Source: Luteipulveratus mongoliensis | GTDB taxonomy: Bacteria > Actinomycetota > Actinomycetes > Actinomycetales > Dermatophilaceae | Assembly (NCBI RefSeq): GCF_001190945.1 | Contig: NZ_CP011112.1 | Coordinates: forward strand, 4,464,001 to 4,528,000 | Reading direction: 5' to 3' | Length of the DNA stretch: 64,000 nt | Part shown: piece by piece, positions 1 to 8,008 of the stretch | How positions within the stretch are numbered: position 1 is the stretch's first letter | Layout: each line of letters begins with the position of its first letter | The notes under the pieces: generated by a model | The model's input: the letters and a program-made list of their open reading frames with translations, nothing else | Databases searched by the model: none | Told to the model about the DNA's origin: nothing | Program-made: the position numbers and the translations under genes

Positions 1-187
1 GACGCAACCACCGGATGACTCGTCGGTCGGCCAGGTCCTCCACCGCGGCCGGCACCGTTGCCGCGGCAACCGTCACCATCGCCTCTGCGTCCAGCAGGGC
101 GGTGACCTCGACCACGAGGCCCGGCCCGTCACCGACCACGAGGACCTGCCGTCCGGCCACCGGCAGCTGAGCTCTGTAGCCGCTCAT
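1..187 (-). CDS. Siroheme synthase / uroporphyrinogen-III methyltransferase (CysG-type), N-terminal fragment
   Basis: Only the first 62 codons lie in the window. The visible protein opens MSGYRAQLPVAGRQVLVVGDG and continues with alternating hydrophobic strands and Ala-rich helices, as in the NAD-binding precorrin-2 dehydrogenase domain at the start of CysG-like proteins. The glycine loop reads GDGPG where the family usually has GGGxVA. The ATG (187-185) overlaps the cobB stop in an ATGA arrangement, so it is translationally coupled as the last visible gene of the chelatase-cobO-cobB operon. The same four-gene order is known in Mycobacterium tuberculosis (Rv2850c to Rv2847c). It would supply precorrin-2 or siroheme. 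The methyltransferase half is outside the window and cannot be checked. Confidence 0.75.
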   Translation of the reverse strand, partial: MSGYRAQLPVAGRQVLVVGDGPGLVVEVTALLDAEAMVTVAAATVPAAVEDLADRRVIRWLR

Positions 188-2643
188 CCGGTCACCGCCA
201 GGCCCTCGGCGTGCACCTCGGCGAGAGCGTGCAGCAGGCGGCGAGTGGTCGCTGAGTCACGCACCGCGATGCGCGCCCACGCAGGGTCGAGCCCGGGGAA
301 GGTGTCTCCTCGGCGTACGGCAAAGCCCTTGTCTCTCAATGCTTCTCGCACACCACTCCCGACTTGCGCAAGGACGAACGGCGCAGCCGAGCCGGGCACC
401 ACGCGTACGCCCAGGTCGCGCAGGCCGCGCTCGAGCACCGTGCGCGACGTGTCGATCTCGACGGCTCTGCGCTCTGCCTCGGCACGGGCTTCGGGGCTCG
501 TGCAGGCCGCCAGGGCAGCCAGAGCCGGCGCACTGACCGACCATGGCGGCTGCTGGCGTACGCAGTCCGCAACGATCTCCGGATCGCCCACGATGTAGCC
601 GGCGCGGACGCCAGGGATCGACCAGGTCTTGGTGAGGCTGCGCAGCACGAGGAGACCCGAGATCTGTTGGGCAGCAAGGGATTCGCGCTCACCAGGAACG
701 GCGTCGATGAACGCCTCGTCCACCACGACGACTCGGCCGGGCCGGACGAGAGCGCGCAGGGTGGCTGCGGGATGCAGCACGCCGGTCGGGTTGGTCGGGT
801 TGCCCACGATCACCAGGTCGGCCGCGGTCGGCACGCGGACAGGGTCGAGCTCGAAGTCCGGGCCGAGCACCACGTGCTCGGGTGTCAGTCCCGCCGCCGC
901 CAGGGCGCGGTCCGGCTCGGTGAACTGCGGGTGGATGACGACAGGTCGCTGCCAGGCGCGAGCTCGCGCGATCAGCGTGAAGGCCTCCGCCGCCCCGGCC
1001 GTCGGCAGCACCTGCTCGACCGGCCGCAGGTGCCGAGCCGCGAGTGCATCTCGGGCCTGCGCGGCATCCGGATAGCTGGTGGCGGCCAGCGACCTCTCGA
1101 GGGCTGCATCCAGCCAGGCCGGACGCGGCGCCTGCTGCACATTGACCGCGAAGTCGATGAGCCCCGGGCCGAGCTCCTGATCACCATGGAACTCGAGCCC
1201 GGCACCTGGCCGATCGTGCAAGCCGCGTCGCTTCCCGGCCTCGGGTAGCGACGCGGCATGCACTGTCGGCGACGTTGGGACGGCGGCTGCCGCGGAGGCC
1301 GCGAATCGCTGTGCTGCTGCTGGGTGTCCGGCCCAGTGCGTGTGCAGGTACGACGCGTGCAGCGTCTCCCGTCCCACGCCTGCCGGGTCCATCGAGTAGC
1401 CCTCGGGCCGGCCGTCGAGCAGCCATGCCGGTGCGTCACCCGCGACGGGCGACACTGTTGTGCGGTGGAACTCGTGGCCGGCCAGCCGCGATCCGGCGAG
1501 GCCGAGCAGATGGTCCGCGGGCGCAATCGCGGTGCGGTACGACAACGTGAGTCTTGGGGCCATCCGCGCCTCAGCGGGGATCGCGCCCACCATCGGCGTC
1601 CCGTCCAGCGACCGGCAGAGGTAGAGCAGGCCGGCGCACTCGGCGACCGTTGGAGTGCCGGCGGCAATGGCACGTCGGAGTGCGTCGAGCATCCGACCGT
1701 TGGCGGCCAGACCACTCGCATGCGCCTCCGGGAAGCCACCACCGAGGTAGATCCCCTGCGTTCGCGCCGGGAGGTCGTCGTCCTGCAACGGGTCGAACTC
1801 GACCGTCACACAACCGGCCGCGCGCAGCAGCTCATCCGTCTCGGCGTATCGGAAGGAGAAGGCGCGACCACCGGCAACGGCGATCACGGGCGAGCCCAAG
1901 ACCGGCTCGACCTCTCGACCGGCGTCCCACGGCTCGCCGTCCAAGGCCGATGCGGACGACGCGATCTCGAGGACGTGGTCGAGATCGATCCGCTCAGCGA
2001 CCTGTGCGGCCAGCCGCTCGATCACCTGGGCAGCGCCATGCTGCTCGACCGCAGGCACCAGACCGAGGTGGCGTCCGGGCGCGACGATCCCGTCATCACG
2101 GCCGAGCACCCCGAGCACGGGAATGCCGGTGTCCTGCAAAGCATCCCGGACCTCACCGGCGTGCCGCTCCGAGCCCGACTTGTTGAGCACGACGCCGCTG
2201 ATCCGGATCGCCGGGTCGAACGTCGCCATCCCGTGGACCACGGCCGCGATCGACCGTGACGCGTGCGAGATGTCGACCACGAGCACGACGGGGGCGCCGA
2301 TCACACGCGCGACATGGGCGGTGGACGCGTATCCCTGCCCGCCGATCGCGCCGTCGTACAGACCCATGACACCTTCGACAACGGCGACGTCCGCCCCGCG
2401 AGCGCCGCCCCGCAGCAACGGAACCAGACGTTCCTCGCCAACGAGCTGCGGATCGAGGTTGCGGCCGGGCCGGCCGGTCGCGAGGGCGTGGTAGCCCGGG
2501 TCGATGTAGTCCGGCCCGACCTTGTGACCCGAGACCGCGAGCCCGCGTTGACGCAGCGCGGCCATCAGTCCGGTGGCCACGGTGGTCTTGCCGTGGCCTG
2601 AAGCGGGCGCCGCGATCACGACCCGCGGCAGGTGAGTCACCAC
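184..2643 (-). CDS. cobB: Hydrogenobyrinic/cobyrinic acid a,c-diamide synthase fused to a CobC/CobD-like PLP aminotransferase
   Basis: 819 residues, two enzymes in one chain. Residues 1-455 are CobB: P-loop PASGHGKTT near 13-21, then a class I glutamine amidotransferase-like domain with nucleophile Cys336 (TVAECAGLL) and a His near 434 (SYLHTHW). CobB amidates the a and c side chains of the corrin ring using glutamine and ATP. Residues 485-819 are a fold-type I aminotransferase of the CobC (threonine-phosphate decarboxylase) group, with NPTNPTG, DEAF and PLP lysine Lys672 in SLTKTWSIPG. That domain makes or handles the aminopropanol arm. A 30-residue low-complexity linker joins them. Start: GTG at 2643, or GTG at 2640 in a GTGA overlap with the cobO stop. 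The latter looks more natural. Confidence 0.93.
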   Translation of the reverse strand: MVTHLPRVVIAAPASGHGKTTVATGLMAALRQRGLAVSGHKVGPDYIDPGYHALATGRPGRNLDPQLVGEERLVPLLRGGARGADVAVVEGVMGLYDGAIGGQGYASTAHVARVIGAPVVLVVDISHASRSIAAVVHGMATFDPAIRISGVVLNKSGSERHAGEVRDALQDTGIPVLGVLGRDDGIVAPGRHLGLVPAVEQHGAAQVIERLAAQVAERIDLDHVLEIASSASALDGEPWDAGREVEPVLGSPVIAVAGGRAFSFRYAETDELLRAAGCVTVEFDPLQDDDLPARTQGIYLGGGFPEAHASGLAANGRMLDALRRAIAAGTPTVAECAGLLYLCRSLDGTPMVGAIPAEARMAPRLTLSYRTAIAPADHLLGLAGSRLAGHEFHRTTVSPVAGDAPAWLLDGRPEGYSMDPAGVGRETLHASYLHTHWAGHPAAAQRFAASAAAAVPTSPTVHAASLPEAGKRRGLHDRPGAGLEFHGDQELGPGLIDFAVNVQQAPRPAWLDAALERSLAATSYPDAAQARDALAARHLRPVEQVLPTAGAAEAFTLIARARAWQRPVVIHPQFTEPDRALAAAGLTPEHVVLGPDFELDPVRVPTAADLVIVGNPTNPTGVLHPAATLRALVRPGRVVVVDEAFIDAVPGERESLAAQQISGLLVLRSLTKTWSIPGVRAGYIVGDPEIVADCVRQQPPWSVSAPALAALAACTSPEARAEAERRAVEIDTSRTVLERGLRDLGVRVVPGSAAPFVLAQVGSGVREALRDKGFAVRRGDTFPGLDPAWARIAVRDSATTRRLLHALAEVHAEGLAVTG

Positions 2644-3251
2644 TCGATCCCCCGCTGACCCTTCTGACCGGCGTCCATCGGGTGGCGGACCTTGGTCATC
2701 TCGGTGACCAGGTCAGCGGCCTCGAGCAGCCGAGGGTGCGCGCGCCGGCCGGTGATCACGACGTGCTGGTGACCTGCTCGGTCGGCGAGCGCCTGCACGA
2801 CGTCCTCGACGTCGACCCAGCCCCAGTGGATCGGATAGGTGAACTCGTCCAGGACGTAGAGCCCGTGCTGCTCGGCGGCGAGGCGGCGCTTGATCTCCGC
2901 CCATCCCTCAGCGGCCGCGGCCGCGTGCTCGTCCTCGGATCCGGTCTTGCGTGACCAGGACCAGCCGGAGCCCATCTTGTGCCACTCGACCGGACCGCCC
3001 TCGCCGGTCTGATCGTGCAGCTCGCCCAGCCGTTCGAGGACGGCCTGCTCGCCGATGCGCCACTTCGCCGACTTCACGAACTGGAACACCCCGATCGACC
3101 ACCCCTGGTTCCAGCCGCGCAGCGCCAGTCCGAACGCGGCCGTCGACTTCCCCTTGCCGTCGCCGGTGTGGACCATCACCAGCGGACGGTTGCGGCGCTG
3201 GCGGGTCGTGAGCTTGTCATCCGGTACGACGGCCGGTTGCCCCTGCGGCAT
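2637..3251 (-). CDS. cobO: Cob(I)yrinic acid a,c-diamide adenosyltransferase
   Basis: 204 residues, the normal size for CobO/BtuR. The ATP-binding loop GDGKGKST is at 30-37, preceded by an N-terminal basic stretch as in the family. It attaches the 5'-deoxyadenosyl group from ATP to the reduced cobalt of the corrinoid. Family landmarks visible are the VFQFVKS segment, the KMGSGWSW stretch and the LDEFTYPIHWGWV Walker-B-like region. The ATG at 3251 overlaps the chelatase stop (TGATG), and its own stop overlaps the cobB start, so it is tightly coupled in the riboswitch-controlled operon. Confidence 0.95.
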   Translation of the reverse strand: MPQGQPAVVPDDKLTTRQRRNRPLVMVHTGDGKGKSTAAFGLALRGWNQGWSIGVFQFVKSAKWRIGEQAVLERLGELHDQTGEGGPVEWHKMGSGWSWSRKTGSEDEHAAAAAEGWAEIKRRLAAEQHGLYVLDEFTYPIHWGWVDVEDVVQALADRAGHQHVVITGRRAHPRLLEAADLVTEMTKVRHPMDAGQKGQRGIEW

Positions 3252-5296
3252 CAGCTCGCCCTCCCGCGTACGACGGCCGTCAGGTCCTGGGCGCCCACCT
3301 CGCCGACGGCGACGTAGTCGGCCTGCAGATGATGGCTGAGCTCTCGAGCCAGGCCCATCGCGAATCTGCCTGTCTCGCAGTCGATCACGAGCGACGCGAC
3401 GCCGGATGCCGCGAGTGCGTCAGCCGCCTGACGCGAGCGGGCGACCGCCTCGGGCCCCTGGGTCGCCCGCCCATCGGTCACCACGACCAGCAGCGGCCGC
3501 CGTCGGGGATCACGCAGCCGTTCGATGCGCAACGTCTCCAGCGACTGCAGCAGCCCCTCCGCGAGCGGTGTCCGACCACCCGCGGGCAGCTCTTCGAGGC
3601 GCCTGGCCGCGATGTCGACGGACGACGTCGGCGGCAGCAGCAGCTCGGCCCCCTGACCGCGGAACGTCACCAATCCCACCTTGTCGCGCCGTTGGTAGGC
3701 ATCGAGCAGCAGCGACAGCACGGCTGCCTTGACCTCTTCCATCCGTCGGCGCGCAGCCATCGACCCGCTGGCATCCACACAGAACAGCACCAGGTTGGAC
3801 TCGCGGCCGACTCGCCGGGCGAGGCGCAGATCCTCGTGCCGGAGCTCGAGCCGGGTCGTACGCCGACGCGCGGCCTGGTGCGGCGCTGCGGCTCGGATCG
3901 TGGCTGCGAGGTGCAGCGGCCCGGGCTCTCCGTCGGGCCGGCGGGCTCCCACGGTCCGGCCCGTCGTGGTCACGGCGGCGGAGCGGCGTCCCGCCTCACC
4001 CTCGCCGGTGCCCGGCACGCTGAAGAGTCGGGCGCGGTATGGCTGCCCGGAACGGATGGTGGACTCCGCCGCCGAGCCGGAGCCAGGCGGCATCTCGCGC
4101 GACTCGGGCGACTCGGGCGGTGCAGCCGACTGGTCGGACGGTGCAGCGGACTGGTCGGGGGTCGATTCCGGGGGCTCCGACGTGTCGTCCGCGGGTCCGT
4201 TTTGAGCGGGCGGCTCGGGCTCGCCGTCGCCGGTGTCCGAGTCGCTCGGTTCGCCATCCGTCGGGGGCGGTGGCGGCGGTGGCGGCTCGTCGTCGCCCAG
4301 CAGCTGGTCCAGCAGGTCTTCGTCGAGCCCCGGGGCATCGAACGGGTTGCGTCGACGACGGTGCGGGATCGACAGCCGTGCCGCGACCCGGATGTCCTCG
4401 GTCGTGACCGCAGAGCGACCCTCCCAGGCTGCATGCGCAGCGGCCGCACGCGCGGTGACCAGGTCGGCACGCATGCCATCCACCTCGAACGCCGCACACA
4501 CTTCGGCGATCTTGGTCAACGCCCGATCTGACAGGTCCACCGAACCAACCGCCTTGCGAGCGTTGATGACTCGGTCGGCGAGGGCAGCCTCGTCGGCAGC
4601 CCAGGCCGCTGCGAAACCGGCGGGGTCGGCATCGAAAGCCAGGCGCCGGCGTACGACCTCGACGCGGGTCTGCGGATCGCGAGGTGCGCGTACCTCGACG
4701 GTCAGGCCGAAGCGGTCGAGCAGCTGTGGGCGGAGCTCGCCCTCCTCAGGGTTCATGGTGCCGACGAGCACGAAGCGTGAGGCGTGCGAGACCGAGACGC
4801 CCTCGCGCTCCACGGTCGAGCGCCCCATGGCCGCGGCGTCGAGCAGGACGTCGACCAGGTGATCGTGCAGCAGGTTGACCTCGTCGACGTAGAGCAGTCC
4901 GCGGTGGGCGGCGGCCAGCAGGCCGGGCTCGTACTCCGCCACGCCCTCCGACAACGCCTTGTGCAGGTGCAGCGAGCCCATGACCCGGTCCTCGCTCGCG
5001 CCGACGGGGAGCTCGACGAGCCGGGCGGGGCGCGTGGTCGGCGAGCCAGAGTGCGGGCCGTCGGGACAACGCGGGTCCGGGTGGGACGGGTCGCACGAGA
5101 ACCGGCAGCCCTCGACCACCGCGACGTCAGGCAGCAGCGCAGCGAGCGCGCGCACCATCGTCGACTTGGCGGTGCCCTTCTCGCCGCGGACGAGGACGCC
5201 GCCCACCTCAGGGGCGACGGATGTCAGCAGCAGCGCGAGCGACATGTCGTCGGAGCCGACGACGGCGGTGAACGGAAAGGTCGGTGAAGCCTGCAT
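3251..5296 (-). CDS. ChlI/ChlD-type chelatase subunit (AAA+ plus VWA), probable CobN partner
   Basis: 681 residues. N-terminal AAA+ domain: Walker A GEKGTAKST at 38-46 and Walker B LLYVDEVNLL. An acidic and proline-rich linker follows (a run of eight prolines). The C-terminal von Willebrand A domain has MIDAS DASGS near residue 505 and a TDGRATQG segment. This is the ChlI plus ChlD arrangement used by Mg and Co chelatases. With no cobS/cobT in view and cobN nearby, it most likely energises CobN for cobalt insertion. I start it at ATG 5296, where homology begins (MQASPTFPFTAVVG) with AGAGGG upstream. The open frame continues to 5479, but that part runs through a repeat and a riboswitch and is not coding. 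Confidence 0.88.
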   Translation of the reverse strand: MQASPTFPFTAVVGSDDMSLALLLTSVAPEVGGVLVRGEKGTAKSTMVRALAALLPDVAVVEGCRFSCDPSHPDPRCPDGPHSGSPTTRPARLVELPVGASEDRVMGSLHLHKALSEGVAEYEPGLLAAAHRGLLYVDEVNLLHDHLVDVLLDAAAMGRSTVEREGVSVSHASRFVLVGTMNPEEGELRPQLLDRFGLTVEVRAPRDPQTRVEVVRRRLAFDADPAGFAAAWAADEAALADRVINARKAVGSVDLSDRALTKIAEVCAAFEVDGMRADLVTARAAAAHAAWEGRSAVTTEDIRVAARLSIPHRRRRNPFDAPGLDEDLLDQLLGDDEPPPPPPPPTDGEPSDSDTGDGEPEPPAQNGPADDTSEPPESTPDQSAAPSDQSAAPPESPESREMPPGSGSAAESTIRSGQPYRARLFSVPGTGEGEAGRRSAAVTTTGRTVGARRPDGEPGPLHLAATIRAAAPHQAARRRTTRLELRHEDLRLARRVGRESNLVLFCVDASGSMAARRRMEEVKAAVLSLLLDAYQRRDKVGLVTFRGQGAELLLPPTSSVDIAARRLEELPAGGRTPLAEGLLQSLETLRIERLRDPRRRPLLVVVTDGRATQGPEAVARSRQAADALAASGVASLVIDCETGRFAMGLARELSHHLQADYVAVGEVGAQDLTAVVRGRAS

Positions 5297-5316
5297 GAAG
5301 ACTGATCCCTCTGGAC

Positions 5317-5369
5317 GAGACTCCTCCTCCGGCCGAGGTCGCAGGCTCCCTCGGTCCGGCATCGTCGTC
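5317..5369. repeat. 53-bp dispersed palindromic element, copy A
   Basis: This stretch matches 47470-47522 in 52 of 53 positions; the single difference is at 5344. Its core can fold into a hairpin: CCGG-A-CCGAGG pairs with CCTCGG-CCGG around a 10-nt loop, leaving one bulged base. It sits in the mRNA leader between the cobalamin riboswitch and the chelatase start codon. Read on the minus strand it is open and begins ATGCCGGACCGAGGG, but there is no sign that it is translated. Confidence 0.85.
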
Positions 5370-5412
5370 ACGTTCCCACGGACGCACCGGACACACGCGG
5401 CACGTCGGTTGC

Positions 5413-5571
5413 TGCGAGGCCGGTCTTCGGACTTCCGAGCCCACTGACACGCCTTCCCGGTCTCCCAGTGGCTGCGCACGCGCAGTGTCAGTGGCTGTCT
5501 CGGTCACCGCAGCGGGTCCTGTGCCGGAATCTCACCGGCTTCCCGATTCTCCCTGCTAGGGGCACCTCGCA
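5413..5571 (-). promoter_or_regulatory. Cobalamin riboswitch upstream of the chelatase-cobO-cobB operon
   Basis: Read on the minus strand, the conserved core GAAGCCGGTGAGATTCCGG is followed by CACAGGACCCGCTGCGGTGA, the adenosylcobalamin riboswitch core pattern. The outer P1 helix can form between TGCGAGG (5571-5565) and CCTCGCA (5419-5413). It lies 5' of the chelatase gene on the same strand, so it should lower expression of the operon when coenzyme B12 is abundant. Boundaries are taken from the P1 pairing and are approximate. The divergent cobL start is about 90 bp away on the other side. Confidence 0.9.
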
Positions 5572-5662
5572 TCTGCCGCTTCGCACCCTAGCGTCCGCTT
5601 GTGAACAGCGCTGCGCCTGTCGGTCGAGGCCGAGACGGTGGTTTGTGGTTAGGGTCCCGCCT

Positions 5663-6859
5663 GTGAACACCGTGACTGTCGTGGGGATCGGCGCTGATGG
5701 CTGGTCGGGCCTTCCGCGTTCGAGACAGGAGATCGTGCTGGGTGCCGAGGTCGTCGTCGGGGGACGTCGGCACCTCGACATGGTGCCCGACGTGCCGAGG
5801 CAGGTACGCCGGTCGTGGCCCTCTCCCCTGCGCGAAGGTCTCCCGGCACTCCTGGCCCAGTACGACGGCCGCCGGCTGGTGGCTCTCGCGTCCGGTGACC
5901 CGCTGCTCTCCGGCGTCGGCACGACCTTGATCGACCTGCTCGGACCCGAGCGGGTCGAGATCGTGCCAGCGGTCTCGTCGGTCTCGCTCGCCCACGCCCG
6001 GATGGGCTGGCCCTACGAGTCGGCCACCGTCGTCTCGCTGGTCGACCGACCGGTCGAGGACCTGGCTCGCCGCCTCGCACCGCGACGCCGCCTCACCGTG
6101 CTGTCCGCCGACGAGTCGACCCCAGGGGCCGTCGCCGAGCTGCTGACCGAGCAGGGCATGGGCACCGCCGAGATGACCGCCTGGTCCAACCTGGCCGCTC
6201 CGGACGAGTGGGTGGCCCGCGGCAGGGCCGAGACCTGGAGCGCCGAGGTCTCCCGGCTCAACATCCTGTGCATCACCTGCCCTGCCGATGCGCCGTCGCA
6301 CGGACTGGTTGCCGGGCTGCCCGACGACGCCTTCGAGCACGACGGCCAGCTCACCAAGCGCGACATCCGAGCCAGTGCGCTCGCCCGACTTGCTCCTCGC
6401 CCGGGCGAGCGCCTGTGGGACGTCGGCGCCGGCGCCGGCTCGATCGCCATCGAGTGGATGCGCGCTCACCGCGACTGCACGGCCATCGCCATCGAGTCGA
6501 GTCCTGAGCGTGCAGAACGCATTTCGCGCAATGCCTCCCGCTTCGGGTTGCCGACCCTCGAGGTCGTGACGGGCACCGCGCCCGAGGCACTCGACGGACT
6601 CGCCCAGCCGGACGCCATCTTCGTCGGCGGCGGTGCCGGCATAGCCGGCGTGCTGGACCGATGTCTGGAGGCCCTGTCCGAGGGAGGCCGCCTTGTCGCG
6701 CACGCGGTGACCATCGATACCGAAGGCGTCCTCGTCGCCGCCCAGCGTGAGCACGGCGGCGAGCTCAGCAGGATCACCGTCGAGACCGTGGAACCCCTTG
6801 GCACCATGCGTGGTTGGCGTCCCTCACGGGCCATCACCCAGTGGAGTCTGACGCGGTGA
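5663..6859 (+). CDS. cobL: Precorrin-6Y C5,15-methyltransferase (decarboxylating), CbiE+CbiT fusion
   Basis: 398 residues from GTG 5663 (VNTVTVVGIGADG), with AGGG eight bases upstream. Residues 1-200 are the CbiE SAM methyltransferase of the tetrapyrrole methylase fold. Residues about 205-398 are CbiT, a Rossmann methyltransferase with the SAM loop DVGAGAGSIAIEW. Together they methylate C5 and C15 and remove the acetate carboxyl at ring C, giving precorrin-8X. The open frame extends upstream to 5468 into the riboswitch region, without homology. Its stop overlaps the cobM start. Confidence 0.93.
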   Translation: MNTVTVVGIGADGWSGLPRSRQEIVLGAEVVVGGRRHLDMVPDVPRQVRRSWPSPLREGLPALLAQYDGRRLVALASGDPLLSGVGTTLIDLLGPERVEIVPAVSSVSLAHARMGWPYESATVVSLVDRPVEDLARRLAPRRRLTVLSADESTPGAVAELLTEQGMGTAEMTAWSNLAAPDEWVARGRAETWSAEVSRLNILCITCPADAPSHGLVAGLPDDAFEHDGQLTKRDIRASALARLAPRPGERLWDVGAGAGSIAIEWMRAHRDCTAIAIESSPERAERISRNASRFGLPTLEVVTGTAPEALDGLAQPDAIFVGGGAGIAGVLDRCLEALSEGGRLVAHAVTIDTEGVLVAAQREHGGELSRITVETVEPLGTMRGWRPSRAITQWSLTR

Positions 6860-7605
6860 CGGTGCACTTCGTCGGCGCCGGGCCAGGCGCCGCTGACCTG
6901 CTGACCCTGCGTGCGGCGCGGTTGATCTCCGAAGCCGGGACAGTCCTCTACGCCGGCACCTACCTCGATCACGAGGTCCTCTCTCACGCCTCCCCCGACG
7001 CGCGGCTGATCGACACCCAGCACCTCGATCTGGACCAGATCACCGCGCACCTCGTCGAGGCTCATGAGCGAGGCGAGGACGTCGTACGCCTGTGCTCGGG
7101 TGACCCGTCCGTCTACTCCGCGCTCACGGAGCAGAAGGCCCGCCTCAACACTGCCGGAGTGCCGTGGGACGTCTCACCCGGCGTCCCGGCGTACGCCGCC
7201 GCAGCCGCCATCTTGGGTGCTGAGCTGACCATCCCTGAGGTTGCGCAGTCGGTGGTGCTGACCCGCACGCAGGCGCGTTCGACGGCGATGCCTGACACGG
7301 AGTCACTGGCCCAGTTCGCTGCCAGCAGAGCGACTTTGGTGCTTCACCTGGCGATCCGTCGCACGCGTGAGCTGGCCGCTGAGCTGGTCGAGCACTATGG
7401 CGACGACTGCCCGGTGGCGGTCGTCTACCGCGCCTCGCAGCCGGAGGAGGTCGTACTCACCGGCACGCTGTCCGACATCGCGGACCAGGTCGAGCAAGCG
7501 GGCCTCACACAGGCGGCGGTCATCGTCGTGGGTGCCGCGCTCTCCGCTGAGGCGCCACGCGGATCGCATCTGTACGACCCCGCTCGCGACCGGGCCGGGC
7601 GCTGA
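6856..7605 (+). CDS. cobM: Precorrin-4 C11-methyltransferase
   Basis: 249 residues from GTG 6856, overlapping the cobL stop (GTGA). N-terminal VHFVGAGPGAADLLTLRA is the glycine-rich motif of tetrapyrrole methylases. The internal LCSGDPSVYSAL and SPGVPAYAAAAA segments form the SAM pocket as in CobM/CbiF. It adds the C11 methyl group. Length is normal for the family (about 250). cobL-cobM is a coupled pair. In Mycobacterium cobK lies beside them, but here a MerR gene follows instead. Confidence 0.93.
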   Translation: MTVHFVGAGPGAADLLTLRAARLISEAGTVLYAGTYLDHEVLSHASPDARLIDTQHLDLDQITAHLVEAHERGEDVVRLCSGDPSVYSALTEQKARLNTAGVPWDVSPGVPAYAAAAAILGAELTIPEVAQSVVLTRTQARSTAMPDTESLAQFAASRATLVLHLAIRRTRELAAELVEHYGDDCPVAVVYRASQPEEVVLTGTLSDIADQVEQAGLTQAAVIVVGAALSAEAPRGSHLYDPARDRAGR

Positions 7606-7608
7606 GCC

Positions 7609-7950
7609 CTAGGACGCCGTCCCGGCCAGCAGATCGTCGAGCACGGAACGTGCCGCACCAACCCGGTCGATCTCGTCGGTGAGTCGCTGCCGCTCGACCT
7701 CCAACCGACCTCGACATCCGTCGCCCAGGACGGTCTCGCCGGTCATGCAGGAGAGCATCTCCGTGATGAGCTCGGTACGCAGTCCGGCCGCGAGCAGCAA
7801 CCGGATGTGCGCGACGGTCTGCACGTCGTCCTCGTCGAAGATGCGGTAGCCGCTGGGCGTCCGAGAGGGCTGCAGCAGACCCACTTCCTCGTAGTAGCGA
7901 AGGGCCCGAATGCTCACACCCACGCGCCGTGACAGCTCCCCGATCTTCAT
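7609..7950 (-). CDS. MerR-family transcriptional regulator
   Basis: 113 residues. The N-terminal winged helix is typical of MerR: MKIGELSRRVGVSIRALRYY, then GLLQPSRTPSGYRIF. A dimerising helix and a short C-terminus follow with two Cys (LSCMTGE and DGCRGR), possibly a ligand or metal site. It is divergent from the MFS exporter at 8009, with the intergenic region holding an operator-promoter of MerR type. The natural reading is that it controls that exporter. The inducer is unknown. The pair looks inserted between cobM and cobIJ and need not relate to B12. Confidence 0.88.
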   Translation of the reverse strand: MKIGELSRRVGVSIRALRYYEEVGLLQPSRTPSGYRIFDEDDVQTVAHIRLLLAAGLRTELITEMLSCMTGETVLGDGCRGRLEVERQRLTDEIDRVGAARSVLDDLLAGTAS

Positions 7951-7970
7951 CTGAGCGACCCTCTCCAGGC

Positions 7971-8001
7971 TTGACTCTCACGTTGACGTGAGGCTTTAGC
8001 G
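7971..8001 (+). promoter_or_regulatory. MerR-type promoter/operator for the MFS exporter
   Basis: A -35 box TTGACT (7971-7976) is followed by a perfect inverted repeat CTCACGT-TG-ACGTGAG (7977-7992) and a -10-like TTAGCG near 7996-8001. The spacing is about 19 bp, the over-long spacer with a centred dyad that is characteristic of MerR-activated promoters. The GTG start of the exporter is only 8 bases downstream, so the transcript may have almost no leader. Confidence 0.7.
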
Positions 8002-8008
8002 TACCGGC

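Noticed and set aside
5297-5479. N-terminal extension of the chelatase frame
   Set aside because: It runs through the 53-bp repeat and the riboswitch and has no family similarity. A ribosome binding site and family start exist at 5296.
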